A DNA stretch of 64,000 nt from an uncultured Blastocatellia bacterium (GTDB lineage Bacteria > Acidobacteriota > Blastocatellia > Pyrinomonadales > Pyrinomonadaceae), in NCBI GenBank assembly GCA_946480785.1, contig CAMLLD010000022.1:1-64000 (forward strand), given 5' to 3'. The notes under the pieces are model-generated. The model was not told the origin of the DNA. It did no database searches and worked only from the letters and a program-made list of their open reading frames with translations. The translations under genes and the position numbers were made by a program. Shown here piece after piece: positions 56,870-64,000 of this stretch. How positions within the stretch are numbered: the first letter of the stretch is position 1; each line of letters opens with the position of its first letter.

Positions 56870-58872
56870 TGCTGCACCTCCTGGGTTTGATTGTTATTAG
56901 TCAACGCGCGCGTCTCAACAAACTTGCGCGCCATTTCCCTGAACTCTGCGAGCGACATTACACCGATGTCGCCTTGCGCTCGCTCACGCACCGCTACGTT
57001 TCCCTGCTCCATCTCGCGATCGCCGAGCACGAGCATGAACGGCACCTTTTGCAACTGCGCGTCACGAATCTTGGCTCCGATTTTTTCGCTTCGCAAATTA
57101 ACGTCAACTCTGAAGCCGGCGTCGCGTAGTTCGCGCGTCACGTCCTCGGCGTAGCCGTTGATTCGATCCGTGATCGGGAGCACCGCGACCTGCACCGGCG
57201 CGAGCCACATTGGAAACGCGCCTGCGTAGTGCTCTATTAGCACGCCGAAGAAACGTTCCATCGAACCAAACAATGCGCGGTGGATCATTACCGGGCGATG
57301 CGGTTTGTTGTCTTCGCCGATGTACTCGAGTTGAAAACGCTCGGGCAAGTTGAAATCGAACTGTACCGTCGTCAACTGCCACGTACGGCCGATCGCGTCT
57401 TCCACACGAATGTCGATCTTCGGGCCGTAAAAAACTGCTTCGCCTTCGATCCGTTGATAAGGAATCTGCTTCGCGTTCAGCGCCTCGACGAGGGCAGATT
57501 CAGCCCACGCCCACTGCTCGTCGGAACCGAGATAGTGAGCATCCGGATCGTCGCCGCGCACGGACAGTTCAACCTTGATGTCCTTGAAGCCGAAGACTTC
57601 ATACATGTTGAAGGCGAAGTCGATGCAAGCAAGAATCTCCGCGTGCACGTTTTCCGGCGTGCAGAAGATGTGCGCGTCGTCCTGCGTGAAGCCGCGCACG
57701 CGCGTCAGACCGTGCAACGTGCCGGAAAGCTCCGCGCGATAGACCGTGCCCAGCTCCGCGTAACGCAGCGGCAGGTCGCGATACGAACGCTGCGCCGACT
57801 TGTAAATGCCGATGTGAAACGGGCAGTTCATCGGCTTGATGCGAAACTCCTGCCCTTCAAACTCCATCGGCGAGAACATCGAATCGGCGTAGTTGCCTTC
57901 GTGACCACTCGTGAACCAGAGGTCGCGTTTCGCGATGTGTGGCGTGAACACGAGACCGTAACCACGTCGCAGGAGCTGCTCGCGCAGGTAGTCTTCCATC
58001 TCCTTGCGAATGGCGCCGCCCTTCGGGTGCCAGAAGATCAGTCCCTGGCCGTACTCTTCCTGAATCGAGAACAGATCGAGCTCGCGTCCCAATCGTCTGT
58101 GGTCGCGCTTCTCTGCTTCTTCACGTTGCTTCAACCACGCGTCGAGCTCTTCCTGCGTAAAGAAAGCCGTGCCGTAGATGCGCTGCATCTGCGGTTGCGA
58201 CGCGTCGCCTTTCCAGTAAGCGCCGGCAAGCGAAAGCAGTTTGAACGCGCGCAGCTTGTTCGTGCTCGGCACGTGTGGGCCGAGACAGAAGTCGATGAAC
58301 GGCGAGCCTTCGATGTAGTAGACACTCACCACGTCGCCGGCCTTCTCGTCGATCAGTTCACACTTCAACGGCTCGTCGCGCTCGTTGAAGATGCGCAACG
58401 CTTCCGGCTTGGCGATCTCGTCGCGACGATAGACCAGGTTCTTGCTCGCGATCTGCTTCATCCGTTTCTCGATGACGGGCAGATCCGCTTCCGTCAAAGG
58501 CCGCGGCGTGATCACGTCGTAGAAGAAACCGTAACGCGGATCGTCGAGCAGGGCTGGACCGATGCCGAGTTTGGCGCCCGGAAAGAGATCGAGTACGGCG
58601 GCGGCGAGCAGGTGCGCGGTCGAGTGACGCAGCACTTCGAGACCGTCGCGCGTCTCGGGCACGATCGGTTCGATTTGCACGGCTCCGTTATCGCTCGGGA
58701 GGGTATCGAGTGGGGCGGTGAGATCGACCTCACGGCCCTTCACTTTGGCGGCCAGTGCTTGTTTAGCCAGGTCGCGATCGAGCTTTTTGAGAGCTTCCGC
58801 CACCGTGGCCGAATCCGGCACGGAGACGGGTGCGCCGTCTTTGAGTTGTACGTTGATCTCGCTCATTTCCAA
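56866..58872 (-). CDS. thrS: Threonine-tRNA ligase
   Basis: This 668-residue ThrRS has an N-terminal TGS domain, the SAD editing domain ([17 protein letters not shown], later [20 protein letters not shown]), and the class II catalytic core. The zinc-site segment [14 protein letters not shown] and [12 protein letters not shown] motifs are followed by motif 3 and an anticodon-binding domain. It charges tRNA-Thr and edits Ser-tRNA-Thr. Its stop overlaps the infC start. A folded leader of about 230 nt precedes it. Confidence 0.96.
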   Translation of the reverse strand: MEMSEINVQLKDGAPVSVPDSATVAEALKKLDRDLAKQALAAKVKGREVDLTAPLDTLPSDNGAVQIEPIVPETRDGLEVLRHSTAHLLAAAVLDLFPGAKLGIGPALLDDPRYGFFYDVITPRPLTEADLPVIEKRMKQIASKNLVYRRDEIAKPEALRIFNERDEPLKCELIDEKAGDVVSVYYIEGSPFIDFCLGPHVPSTNKLRAFKLLSLAGAYWKGDASQPQMQRIYGTAFFTQEELDAWLKQREEAEKRDHRRLGRELDLFSIQEEYGQGLIFWHPKGGAIRKEMEDYLREQLLRRGYGLVFTPHIAKRDLWFTSGHEGNYADSMFSPMEFEGQEFRIKPMNCPFHIGIYKSAQRSYRDLPLRYAELGTVYRAELSGTLHGLTRVRGFTQDDAHIFCTPENVHAEILACIDFAFNMYEVFGFKDIKVELSVRGDDPDAHYLGSDEQWAWAESALVEALNAKQIPYQRIEGEAVFYGPKIDIRVEDAIGRTWQLTTVQFDFNLPERFQLEYIGEDNKPHRPVMIHRALFGSMERFFGVLIEHYAGAFPMWLAPVQVAVLPITDRINGYAEDVTRELRDAGFRVDVNLRSEKIGAKIRDAQLQKVPFMLVLGDREMEQGNVAVRERAQGDIGVMSLAEFREMARKFVETRALTNNNQTQEVQQ

Positions 58873-58879
58873 ACCACCT

Positions 58880-59102
58880 TTCGTCCGGCGGGACGACTAC
58901 GAAGACCCGTGACCCGAGGCCGAAGGCGATTCCTTACGATTGACGATTCACTAATTTGCTTACTTCGTTGATCGGATTCGATAGGAGCGCCTTCGCCGCG
59001 CCACCCGCAAGGCGGGCAGCTATTAAAAGATAAAGAATCGAGTAGTTGTTCGATTCATGCGAAGGTCTTCAGGAGCGTCCTATCAAAAGTAAGAAACTAA
59101 CG
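58880..59102 (-). promoter_or_regulatory. Structured 5' leader of thrS
   Basis: The leader contains nested helices on the minus strand. P1 is GATAGGA (59078-59084) with TCCTATC (58980-58986), enclosing P2 CCTTCG (59060-59065) with CGAAGG (58990-58995). P2 in turn encloses two side hairpins: P3 GAATCG/CGATTC (59035-59056) and P4 CCCGC/GCGGG (59004-59016). This branched fold suggests leader-mediated control. The segment GGGTGG near P4 recalls a T-box core, but the rest of the T-box is absent. Confidence 0.5.
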
Positions 59103-59109
59103 AAGGCGG

Positions 59110-59139
59110 ATTCTAGCAAACGCCCTGTAAAAAGGGCAA
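59110..59139 (-). promoter_or_regulatory. Promoter of the thrS-infC operon
   Basis: TTGCCC (59134-59139) and TAGAAT (59110-59115) on the minus strand are 18 bp apart. Start near 59102, giving a leader of about 230 nt before thrS ATG 58872. It lies in the gap downstream of the carboxypeptidase gene stop. Confidence 0.6.
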
Positions 59140-59170
59140 GTTCATCGACAGATTATGGGGGATCGACGGA

Positions 59171-60985
59171 CTAATAATTGACGCGCACCGCCACCCAGTC
59201 AAGCGAGAAGTCGCGCGAGGTGCTGCTCGAAACATCGATGACGCGGACGCGGAAGTTCGCATTGCTCAGCGACGCCAGTGTCCACGAGAAGCCCCAGTTG
59301 TCGAGTGGTCCGCCGAGAATGTACGTGGCGTTGCTCGTCGTCAACGTCGCCGTCGACTTGGTCGCCGTCCACGATACGCCGCCGTCCCATGACAACTGCA
59401 CGCACATCTTTGGCGCGCCGCTGGTGCTATCGGCTTTGGCGTCCAGCCGCACTTCGACCCCTTTGATCGTCGCTGTGCCCGGAATGTCGAAGCCGAAGTT
59501 GTAGAAGCGGTGTTTGTCCTTTTGCGCGTGAGTGCATGAGGTGTTGGTGCCTGAGCCGCTGTTGTTATCGACGGCAAACAGACCTTCATTTGTTAACGCA
59601 AGGGCAGCATTGACTTCGAAACCGTTGTTGTCACCGGCAGAAGTTATTTCAGCCGAGTTAGCGGTCGGGCCCTTCATGCCTGTATTAGTGGGAGGCGCGC
59701 CGCTACAGTACTGGCCTTCCTTACCGATCACCCTGTAGGGACAGTCGGCATTGCTGAGCAAGTAGAGAATCGCGTCGCGATTGCGCACGGTCTGGGCCGC
59801 GATGATCTCGTCTCCCGGATAAAAACCTCCCTGACCCGAGGTGACCGGATACATCTCGAAGGTGAAATCCATGATGCCGTAAACGCCGTAGAGCCAATCG
59901 TCGATCGTCCCATCGGTGATGTATAAATCGCTGGCCTGTTCCGGCGTGTAACCATTGGTCACCGCCATCGCCTGGCCCATAGTCGCCATCACGTCGCGAT
60001 CATCCTGGACCATGTCGGCCGGTACATCGGCAGTGGTATATCCCAGCGGCCAGAGAACGAGTTCCCCATAAGTGTGGAAGTCTATCCCCACTTTGATTTG
60101 CTGTTTGCCGTTAATTACGCGGCTGTTGACAAAATCGCGTACTAAAGCGTCTTCGGGCGTCGAGAAAGGACTTGCGCCGCGGTAGGTTTCGCTGCTCGCT
60201 GTGCCGCTGCTGCCGCCGCAGCAGCCCCACTTGTAACCCCAGTTCCGGTTTAGATCGGTGCCGACAGCGGAAGTGCCCGAGTTAGGCTGGCGATTCTTGC
60301 GCCAGGATCGATACGTGCCGGTGGCGATGTCATACTCGCCGCCATCCGGGTTTAGATCGAACACCATCCAGATCTCACGCGAGTTGACGAGATCGGTGAT
60401 CTGCTGGTTGATGCCATACTCGTCGGTGAGCATGTGCAATGTGTAGAGCGCCATCTCGACGGTCAGGTGTTCGCGCGCGTGTTGATGATGGGTGAATAAG
60501 ACTTCAGGTTCGTCTTCATCCACATTGACGTTGTCGGAAATTTTACCGGCCCAGATCTGACGGCCTTCGTAGGAAGTGCCGATGCTGAACAACGAGAAGA
60601 TGTCCGGATGATTGCTTGCCACCTGTTGCAGATCGGCGACCATTTCCGCGTAGTCGTGATAGCCTTCGTCTCCCGCCGGAAAGGCCAACGTTGTCACGTC
60701 CGGTTGAGCGGGCGTTTCCAGGCGCAGGCCGAGAGCCTCGATCGCGATCTTTTCTTTTCGCGTCGCTTCCACCAGCACGTAGTCTTTGCCGACTTCGATA
60801 ATCAGCGCGCCCGTTGCGACGATGGCTGACCGCGTTTTTGCGTCGAAGACGTTGTGGATGACGTAAACGGGTGTTCGCTCGTCAGTCTTTTTTTGCGCGG
60901 GAGCGGCTGGCGTCAAGGTCAGTCCCAGCAACGATACCAGCAGAATTCCCATTACTACGCGGTGAAATGATCTTTGTCGGGTCAT
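59171..60985 (-). CDS. Secreted M14 zinc carboxypeptidase
   Basis: This 604-residue protein has a signal peptide (about 1-30) and an M14 peptidase domain with zinc ligands H169 and E172 (HHQHARE) and a later His in [14 protein letters not shown] (H304). Substrate-binding residues lie in DLNRNWG (N246, R247), and the catalytic glutamate is E377 in FTFEMYP. The last about 190 residues form a beta-sandwich C-terminal domain (LDWVAVRV) that may bind carbohydrate or the cell surface. It removes C-terminal amino acids from peptides outside the cell. Confidence 0.92.
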   Translation of the reverse strand: MTRQRSFHRVVMGILLVSLLGLTLTPAAPAQKKTDERTPVYVIHNVFDAKTRSAIVATGALIIEVGKDYVLVEATRKEKIAIEALGLRLETPAQPDVTTLAFPAGDEGYHDYAEMVADLQQVASNHPDIFSLFSIGTSYEGRQIWAGKISDNVNVDEDEPEVLFTHHQHAREHLTVEMALYTLHMLTDEYGINQQITDLVNSREIWMVFDLNPDGGEYDIATGTYRSWRKNRQPNSGTSAVGTDLNRNWGYKWGCCGGSSGTASSETYRGASPFSTPEDALVRDFVNSRVINGKQQIKVGIDFHTYGELVLWPLGYTTADVPADMVQDDRDVMATMGQAMAVTNGYTPEQASDLYITDGTIDDWLYGVYGIMDFTFEMYPVTSGQGGFYPGDEIIAAQTVRNRDAILYLLSNADCPYRVIGKEGQYCSGAPPTNTGMKGPTANSAEITSAGDNNGFEVNAALALTNEGLFAVDNNSGSGTNTSCTHAQKDKHRFYNFGFDIPGTATIKGVEVRLDAKADSTSGAPKMCVQLSWDGGVSWTATKSTATLTTSNATYILGGPLDNWGFSWTLASLSNANFRVRVIDVSSSTSRDFSLDWVAVRVNY

Positions 60986-61023
60986 GTGAGTTTCCTTTGT
61001 GCGGGGTTGCGTGCGCGGAACCT

Positions 61024-61073
61024 GGATAGGCCGGAGCGGTCGGGGAAACGATGCTCCAGCTCCGGCCCTATCC
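61024..61073. repeat. GGATAGG-type inverted repeat
   Basis: GGATAGG-CCGGAGC (61024-61037) pairs with GCTCCGGCCCTATCC (61059-61073), with one extra G, around a 21-nt loop. It lies between the small secreted protein and carboxypeptidase genes. It may end the upstream message or be a dispersed palindrome. No T-run follows. Confidence 0.65.
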
Positions 61074-61081
61074 GTTAGCCA

Positions 61082-61549
61082 TTACGGTTTGACGTGCCAG
61101 CCCCCACGATCGGGTACGGCGATCGGAATACTGCTTGCGAGCGAGTCGCAGGCGGGTATCTGAGTGGGAGTGATGCCGATCGGACCAACAAGAAAGCTAA
61201 CGAGGACAAAATCGCCGTCTTTTCCGTTATCCTGGAAGCCAAAGTTCAAGAATTGACCTTCGGCGCCGGCGAAATCACCGGAAGCATGCGTGATCTCGCC
61301 CACCACGAAGGCGGCGTTATCCTGGACACATATATCAACCGGGTGAGCGACAATTTCAGTTTGCCCGGCGCCGAAGCGCAGGACGCCGCCATTTCCGCCT
61401 TGTTGAGCCGAGACGGTGAGGGTGACCGGAGGGCCGCCGTTGCCCGGACTAAAGACACCAGTACCAGTCACTGACTGCGCCATGGCGCTACTCGCGCCGA
61501 TACACATCACGGCGATAAAGAGAGTGAAAACCAAAAATCTGCTCTTCAT
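61082..61549 (-). CDS. Small secreted protein, unknown
   Basis: This 155-residue protein has a signal peptide (MKSRFLVFTLFIAVMCIGASSAMAQ) and a beta-rich mature part with Gly/Pro-rich stretches (GVFSPGNGGPPVTLTVSAQQGGNGGVL) and two cysteines. I recognise no family. It may be a structural or binding protein. It is 96 bp upstream of the carboxypeptidase gene on the same strand, with the inverted repeat between. Confidence 0.75.
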   Translation of the reverse strand: MKSRFLVFTLFIAVMCIGASSAMAQSVTGTGVFSPGNGGPPVTLTVSAQQGGNGGVLRFGAGQTEIVAHPVDICVQDNAAFVVGEITHASGDFAGAEGQFLNFGFQDNGKDGDFVLVSFLVGPIGITPTQIPACDSLASSIPIAVPDRGGWHVKP

Positions 61550-61756
61550 TAGGGGACTCCTTTGTTTTTCAGCGGGGTTAGTGAATCAAAGCCATGAGGA
61601 CTGTCACTTCAGGCGTGCCCGGTGAAACTCGGGCTCCTCAAGACTCAGTATTAATTTCGAGAACCTTGCGGGTTACGATCGTTGGGAGTTTTGACGTCTT
61701 CTGAGCTGAGTTTGAGAACGGAAGGATTATCCGGCAGCGTACCTTTCCAGTCATCG

Positions 61757-61790
61757 GTGCTGCTACGCAATTTGCTATGGGTAGTAGCAC
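61757..61790 (-). terminator. Hairpin after the response regulator gene
   Basis: On the minus strand GTGCTACTAC (61781-61790) pairs with GTAGCAGCAC (61757-61766), with one G-U wobble, around a 14-nt loop. It lies about 30 bp after the regulator stop. It could end the kinase-regulator message. No clear U-run follows. Confidence 0.5.
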
Positions 61791-61820
61791 GTATTTTAAA
61801 ACCCAGGAAGGCACGAAGGA

Positions 61821-62459
61821 CTAGAAATGTTTTTTGTGAGTCAGCGCGAAGGTTAGCAGCGCATTGCTGCCGGTCAGCCCGAGTTTCGCGCAGATGTTCG
61901 AGCGGTGACGCTCGACGGTGCGTACGCTGATCGAGATCAGCTCGGCGATTTCTTTGTTGCTCTTTGATTCGCCGACCAGCAGCAGGATGCGGCGCTCTGC
62001 CGCAGTCAGTTTGTTAATTGACCATGATTTCGCCCGCTTCTTTCTGCCGGCCAGATAATCTCCGAGCACTGAACAAAAGAAACTCTGTCCCGCAGCCACC
62101 GCCTTGATGCAGTCGACGATCTCGTTTACGGCGCAGTCCTTTATTATGAAGCCCTTCACGCCGGCAGCCAGCGCCGCTTCGAACAATTCTTCGTCTCGAT
62201 ACATAGTCAGAAAAACTACGCCCACCGGCGATCGCTGTTGTTGAAGCTCGCAGGCAATGGCCAACCCGTCGGGAGCGGGCATGTTTACATCGAGGACCGC
62301 TACGTCTGGCTGAAGCTCTCCGATTTGCGCGAGCGCGGATGGGCCATCACCGGTGTCGGCCACGACTTTCAGCAGCGGGTCGGCGTCGATCACTCCGCGC
62401 AAGCCAGAGCGAAAAATGGGATGGTCGTCGGCGATTAGAATGCGAATTTCTTCATGCAT
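61821..62459 (-). CDS. NarL/LuxR-family response regulator
   Basis: This 212-residue regulator begins MHEEIRILIADDHPIFRSGLRGVID. It has an N-terminal receiver with acidic pocket D11-D12 and phospho-acceptor D57 (VLDVNM), then a C-terminal LuxR-type helix-turn-helix (KLTAAERRILLLVGESKSNKEIAELISISVRTVERHRSNI). ATG 62459 is used because the longer reading from 62588 overlaps the kinase gene. It lies 31 bp downstream of a histidine kinase gene, forming a two-component pair. Targets are unknown. Confidence 0.93.
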   Translation of the reverse strand: MHEEIRILIADDHPIFRSGLRGVIDADPLLKVVADTGDGPSALAQIGELQPDVAVLDVNMPAPDGLAIACELQQQRSPVGVVFLTMYRDEELFEAALAAGVKGFIIKDCAVNEIVDCIKAVAAGQSFFCSVLGDYLAGRKKRAKSWSINKLTAAERRILLLVGESKSNKEIAELISISVRTVERHRSNICAKLGLTGSNALLTFALTHKKHF

Positions 62460-62490
62460 CGTAGAACACCAGAAATTTCCTAAATTGAAA

Positions 62491-64000
62491 TTAAAGCTTT
62501 GCGCCGATCGTGATGCGGATCGTAACGCCCTTTCCCGGCGCAGACTCGTGTGTGTATTTGCCGCCGAGCATGCGCACGCGTTCGGCAATGTCTATCAACC
62601 CGATACCCGTCTCCAGTGATGTTGCTTCCGGGTCAAATCCTTTCCCGTTATCCGCACAAACAATCTGCGCCCCGGTGGCGATTCGTTTGATCGTGAACCA
62701 GCAATTCGTCGCTGCGCTGTGCTTCAGCACGTTGTTAACGCACTCCTGGACCACGCGGTAGAGATTGATCTCAGAGTCTTTTGATAACAGCGCGTCGATA
62801 TCGTCTATCCGGGTTATGAAGTCTATGTCCGTCGAGTCACTGGCGTGGCGGACCATCTGTTCGATCGTACGTGTCAATCCGAGTCGTTCGAGGTGATAAG
62901 GCCGCAGGTTACGCGCGATCTCGTGCACTTCGTCGAGAGCTAGTGACGTCATCTTGGAAATCTCAGTCAGATGATCGCGAGCGCAGTGGTCTTCCGCGAG
63001 CGAGTTCAAGCCGATCTGGGCACGGTTTTTTACGAGTAGCAAGTTTTGGCCCAAGCTGTCGTGCAGCTCACCCGCCAGACGTTTGCGTTCGGCCTCCTGC
63101 GATTCGATGAGCCGTCGCGCGAAAGCCTCGCGCTCTGCCTGCCTGCGCCTGAACCGGACCACCTGGCCCATAACAGTAAGAGTCGCGACGGCCGCGACGG
63201 CGCCGGCGCACAACAGCAGGAACCACAAGCGTCGCCAGAAGGGAGCGCGTACTACTAGCTTGATGCTGGCGCCGGTGTTGTTCCATACGCCATCGCTGTT
63301 GGCGGCTATTACGCGGAACGTGTAGTTGCCGGGCGGCGGATACGGGAAGTAGGCCACCCGGCGTGTGCCGGCATCGATCCAATCAGTGTCCAGCCCTTCG
63401 AGCTTGTACTTGAATCGAATCTGGTCTGACTTGATGTAGCTGAGTCCCGTGTAACTGATCTCCAGTCCGCGCTGGCCTGGTTGAACCGTAATGCCGTGCT
63501 GAAAATCAACGGGATTGCGCTCGAGCGTCACTGATTCAATCAACACTGGCGGCGCTTCCGGGTTGAGATAGACGGCTTCCGGATCAACTACCGCTACGCC
63601 CTCCTGAGTCGGGAACCAGAGTTTCCCGTCGCGCGCAATAATTCCCGCGGGCAGCCGCCCGCCATTGCACTCGCTGTTGAGCATGCCATCTCGTTTTCCG
63701 TAAGCGACGCTGTTGATACGGGAGATTCTTCCGGCGGCGAAATCGTTCAACTCCTGCCGGCTCACGCGGTAGATACCTTTATTACAACTAATCCAGAAAG
63801 AGCCGTGACGGTCTTCGAGTATCTGAAAGACACCGTTATCGAACAGTCCCTGGTCCATCCTGTAGCTGAAGAAACGGCCGTCGCGAAAACGTCTGAGCCC
63901 GTCGTCATAGGTGCCGATCCAAAACGTTCCTTCCGCATCTTCATAAATGCACCGGATGTGATTGGTCGCCAACCCATCAGGCATTGCGTAGGAGATGAAT
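62491..64000 (-). CDS. Two-component sensor histidine kinase, N-terminus beyond window
   Basis: The frame stays open to the window edge, so the N-terminus lies beyond 64000. The visible 503 residues include the end of an extracellular beta-propeller (repeated FWIGTYDDGLRRFRDG-type units and LWFPTQEGVAV), a Y_Y_Y domain (YKLEGLDTDWIDAGTRRVAYFPYPPPGNYTF) and one membrane span (RLWFLLLCAGAVAAVATL). A HisKA_3 domain with AERKRLAGELHDSLGQ follows, then a HATPase_c domain (NVLKHSAAT, DNGKGFD). It probably senses an extracellular ligand through the propeller and phosphorylates the adjacent regulator. Confidence 0.93.
   Translation of the reverse strand, partial: FISYAMPDGLATNHIRCIYEDAEGTFWIGTYDDGLRRFRDGRFFSYRMDQGLFDNGVFQILEDRHGSFWISCNKGIYRVSRQELNDFAAGRISRINSVAYGKRDGMLNSECNGGRLPAGIIARDGKLWFPTQEGVAVVDPEAVYLNPEAPPVLIESVTLERNPVDFQHGITVQPGQRGLEISYTGLSYIKSDQIRFKYKLEGLDTDWIDAGTRRVAYFPYPPPGNYTFRVIAANSDGVWNNTGASIKLVVRAPFWRRLWFLLLCAGAVAAVATLTVMGQVVRFRRRQAEREAFARRLIESQEAERKRLAGELHDSLGQNLLLVKNRAQIGLNSLAEDHCARDHLTEISKMTSLALDEVHEIARNLRPYHLERLGLTRTIEQMVRHASDSTDIDFITRIDDIDALLSKDSEINLYRVVQECVNNVLKHSAATNCWFTIKRIATGAQIVCADNGKGFDPEATSLETGIGLIDIAERVRMLGGKYTHESAPGKGVTIRITIGAKL

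Noticed and set aside
57280..58971. 563-residue open frame antisense to thrS
   Set aside because: ThrS is unambiguous on the minus strand; the opposite frame is a shadow.
58873..59102. T-box riboswitch for thrS
   Set aside because: Only GGGTGG resembles the T-box; the ACCGCG partner, specifier loop and terminator/antiterminator pair were not found.

Overview
The window looks like chromosome from an Acidobacteriota member, most likely class Blastocatellia. This is inferred from the gene set: an Oar-type TonB receptor with an N-terminal carboxypeptidase-regulatory domain, a split B12-dependent acyl-CoA mutase, a COG1964/Tes-type radical SAM enzyme, a large tad locus, and GC-rich coding sequence. 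I saw no rRNA, tRNA, CRISPR array, insertion sequence or prophage. Coding density is high. Several gaps carry long palindromes.

Layout. 1-375: palindromic repeats and a promoter. 376-4576 (+): a four-gene unit of zinc-ribbon membrane protein, VWA protein, PP2C phosphatase and protein kinase, resembling a TerY-P phosphorylation triad. 4540-7691: CHAD protein, Ppx/GppA phosphatase and SixA. 7700-8246 (-): DUF433/DUF5615 toxin-antitoxin pair. 8307-13880 (-): amine oxidase, a 64-residue protein, phytoene-desaturase-like oxidoreductase, DedA, Pcm, SurE and ribosomal protein S21. 14005-16128 (-): a Tes/Mss-like radical SAM enzyme. 16271-30488 (-): one long tad (Flp pilus) locus with three flp genes, two of them absent from simple ORF lists because they are short, plus a AAA+ ATPase and a lytic transglycosylase at its distal end. 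A near-consensus sigma-54 promoter (30552-30566) lies upstream of it and directly downstream of a sigma-54 activator gene (30777-32261).

32673-41223 (+): phosphohexomutase, FtsL-like protein, methylmalonyl-CoA mutase large and small subunits, TonB receptor and a TPR protein. 41220-47887 (-): enoyl-CoA hydratase, split AtuA, a proline-rich secreted protein, an acyl-CoA carboxylase beta subunit and a HExxH metallopeptidase. 47987-49756 (+): thioesterase and TPR protein, with a candidate small RNA on the opposite strand between them.

49758-58872 (-): a translation and cell-division block, thrS-infC-rpmI-rplT-(secreted protein)-pheS-pheT-zapB-like-zapA-6S RNA-ymdB. infC appears to start at an AUA codon overlapping the thrS stop, and a 6S RNA candidate fills the zapA-ymdB gap. 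59171-64000 (-): secreted zinc carboxypeptidase, small secreted protein, NarL-type response regulator, and a histidine kinase that runs off the window.

The most interesting items are the sigma-54/tad arrangement with its distal AAA+/transglycosylase pair, the AUA start of infC, the 6S RNA, the 48638-48733 small RNA candidate, the folded thrS leader, the TerY-P-like unit with a kinase-Ada-like fusion, and the lipid-type radical SAM enzyme. All functions are inferred from sequence only.
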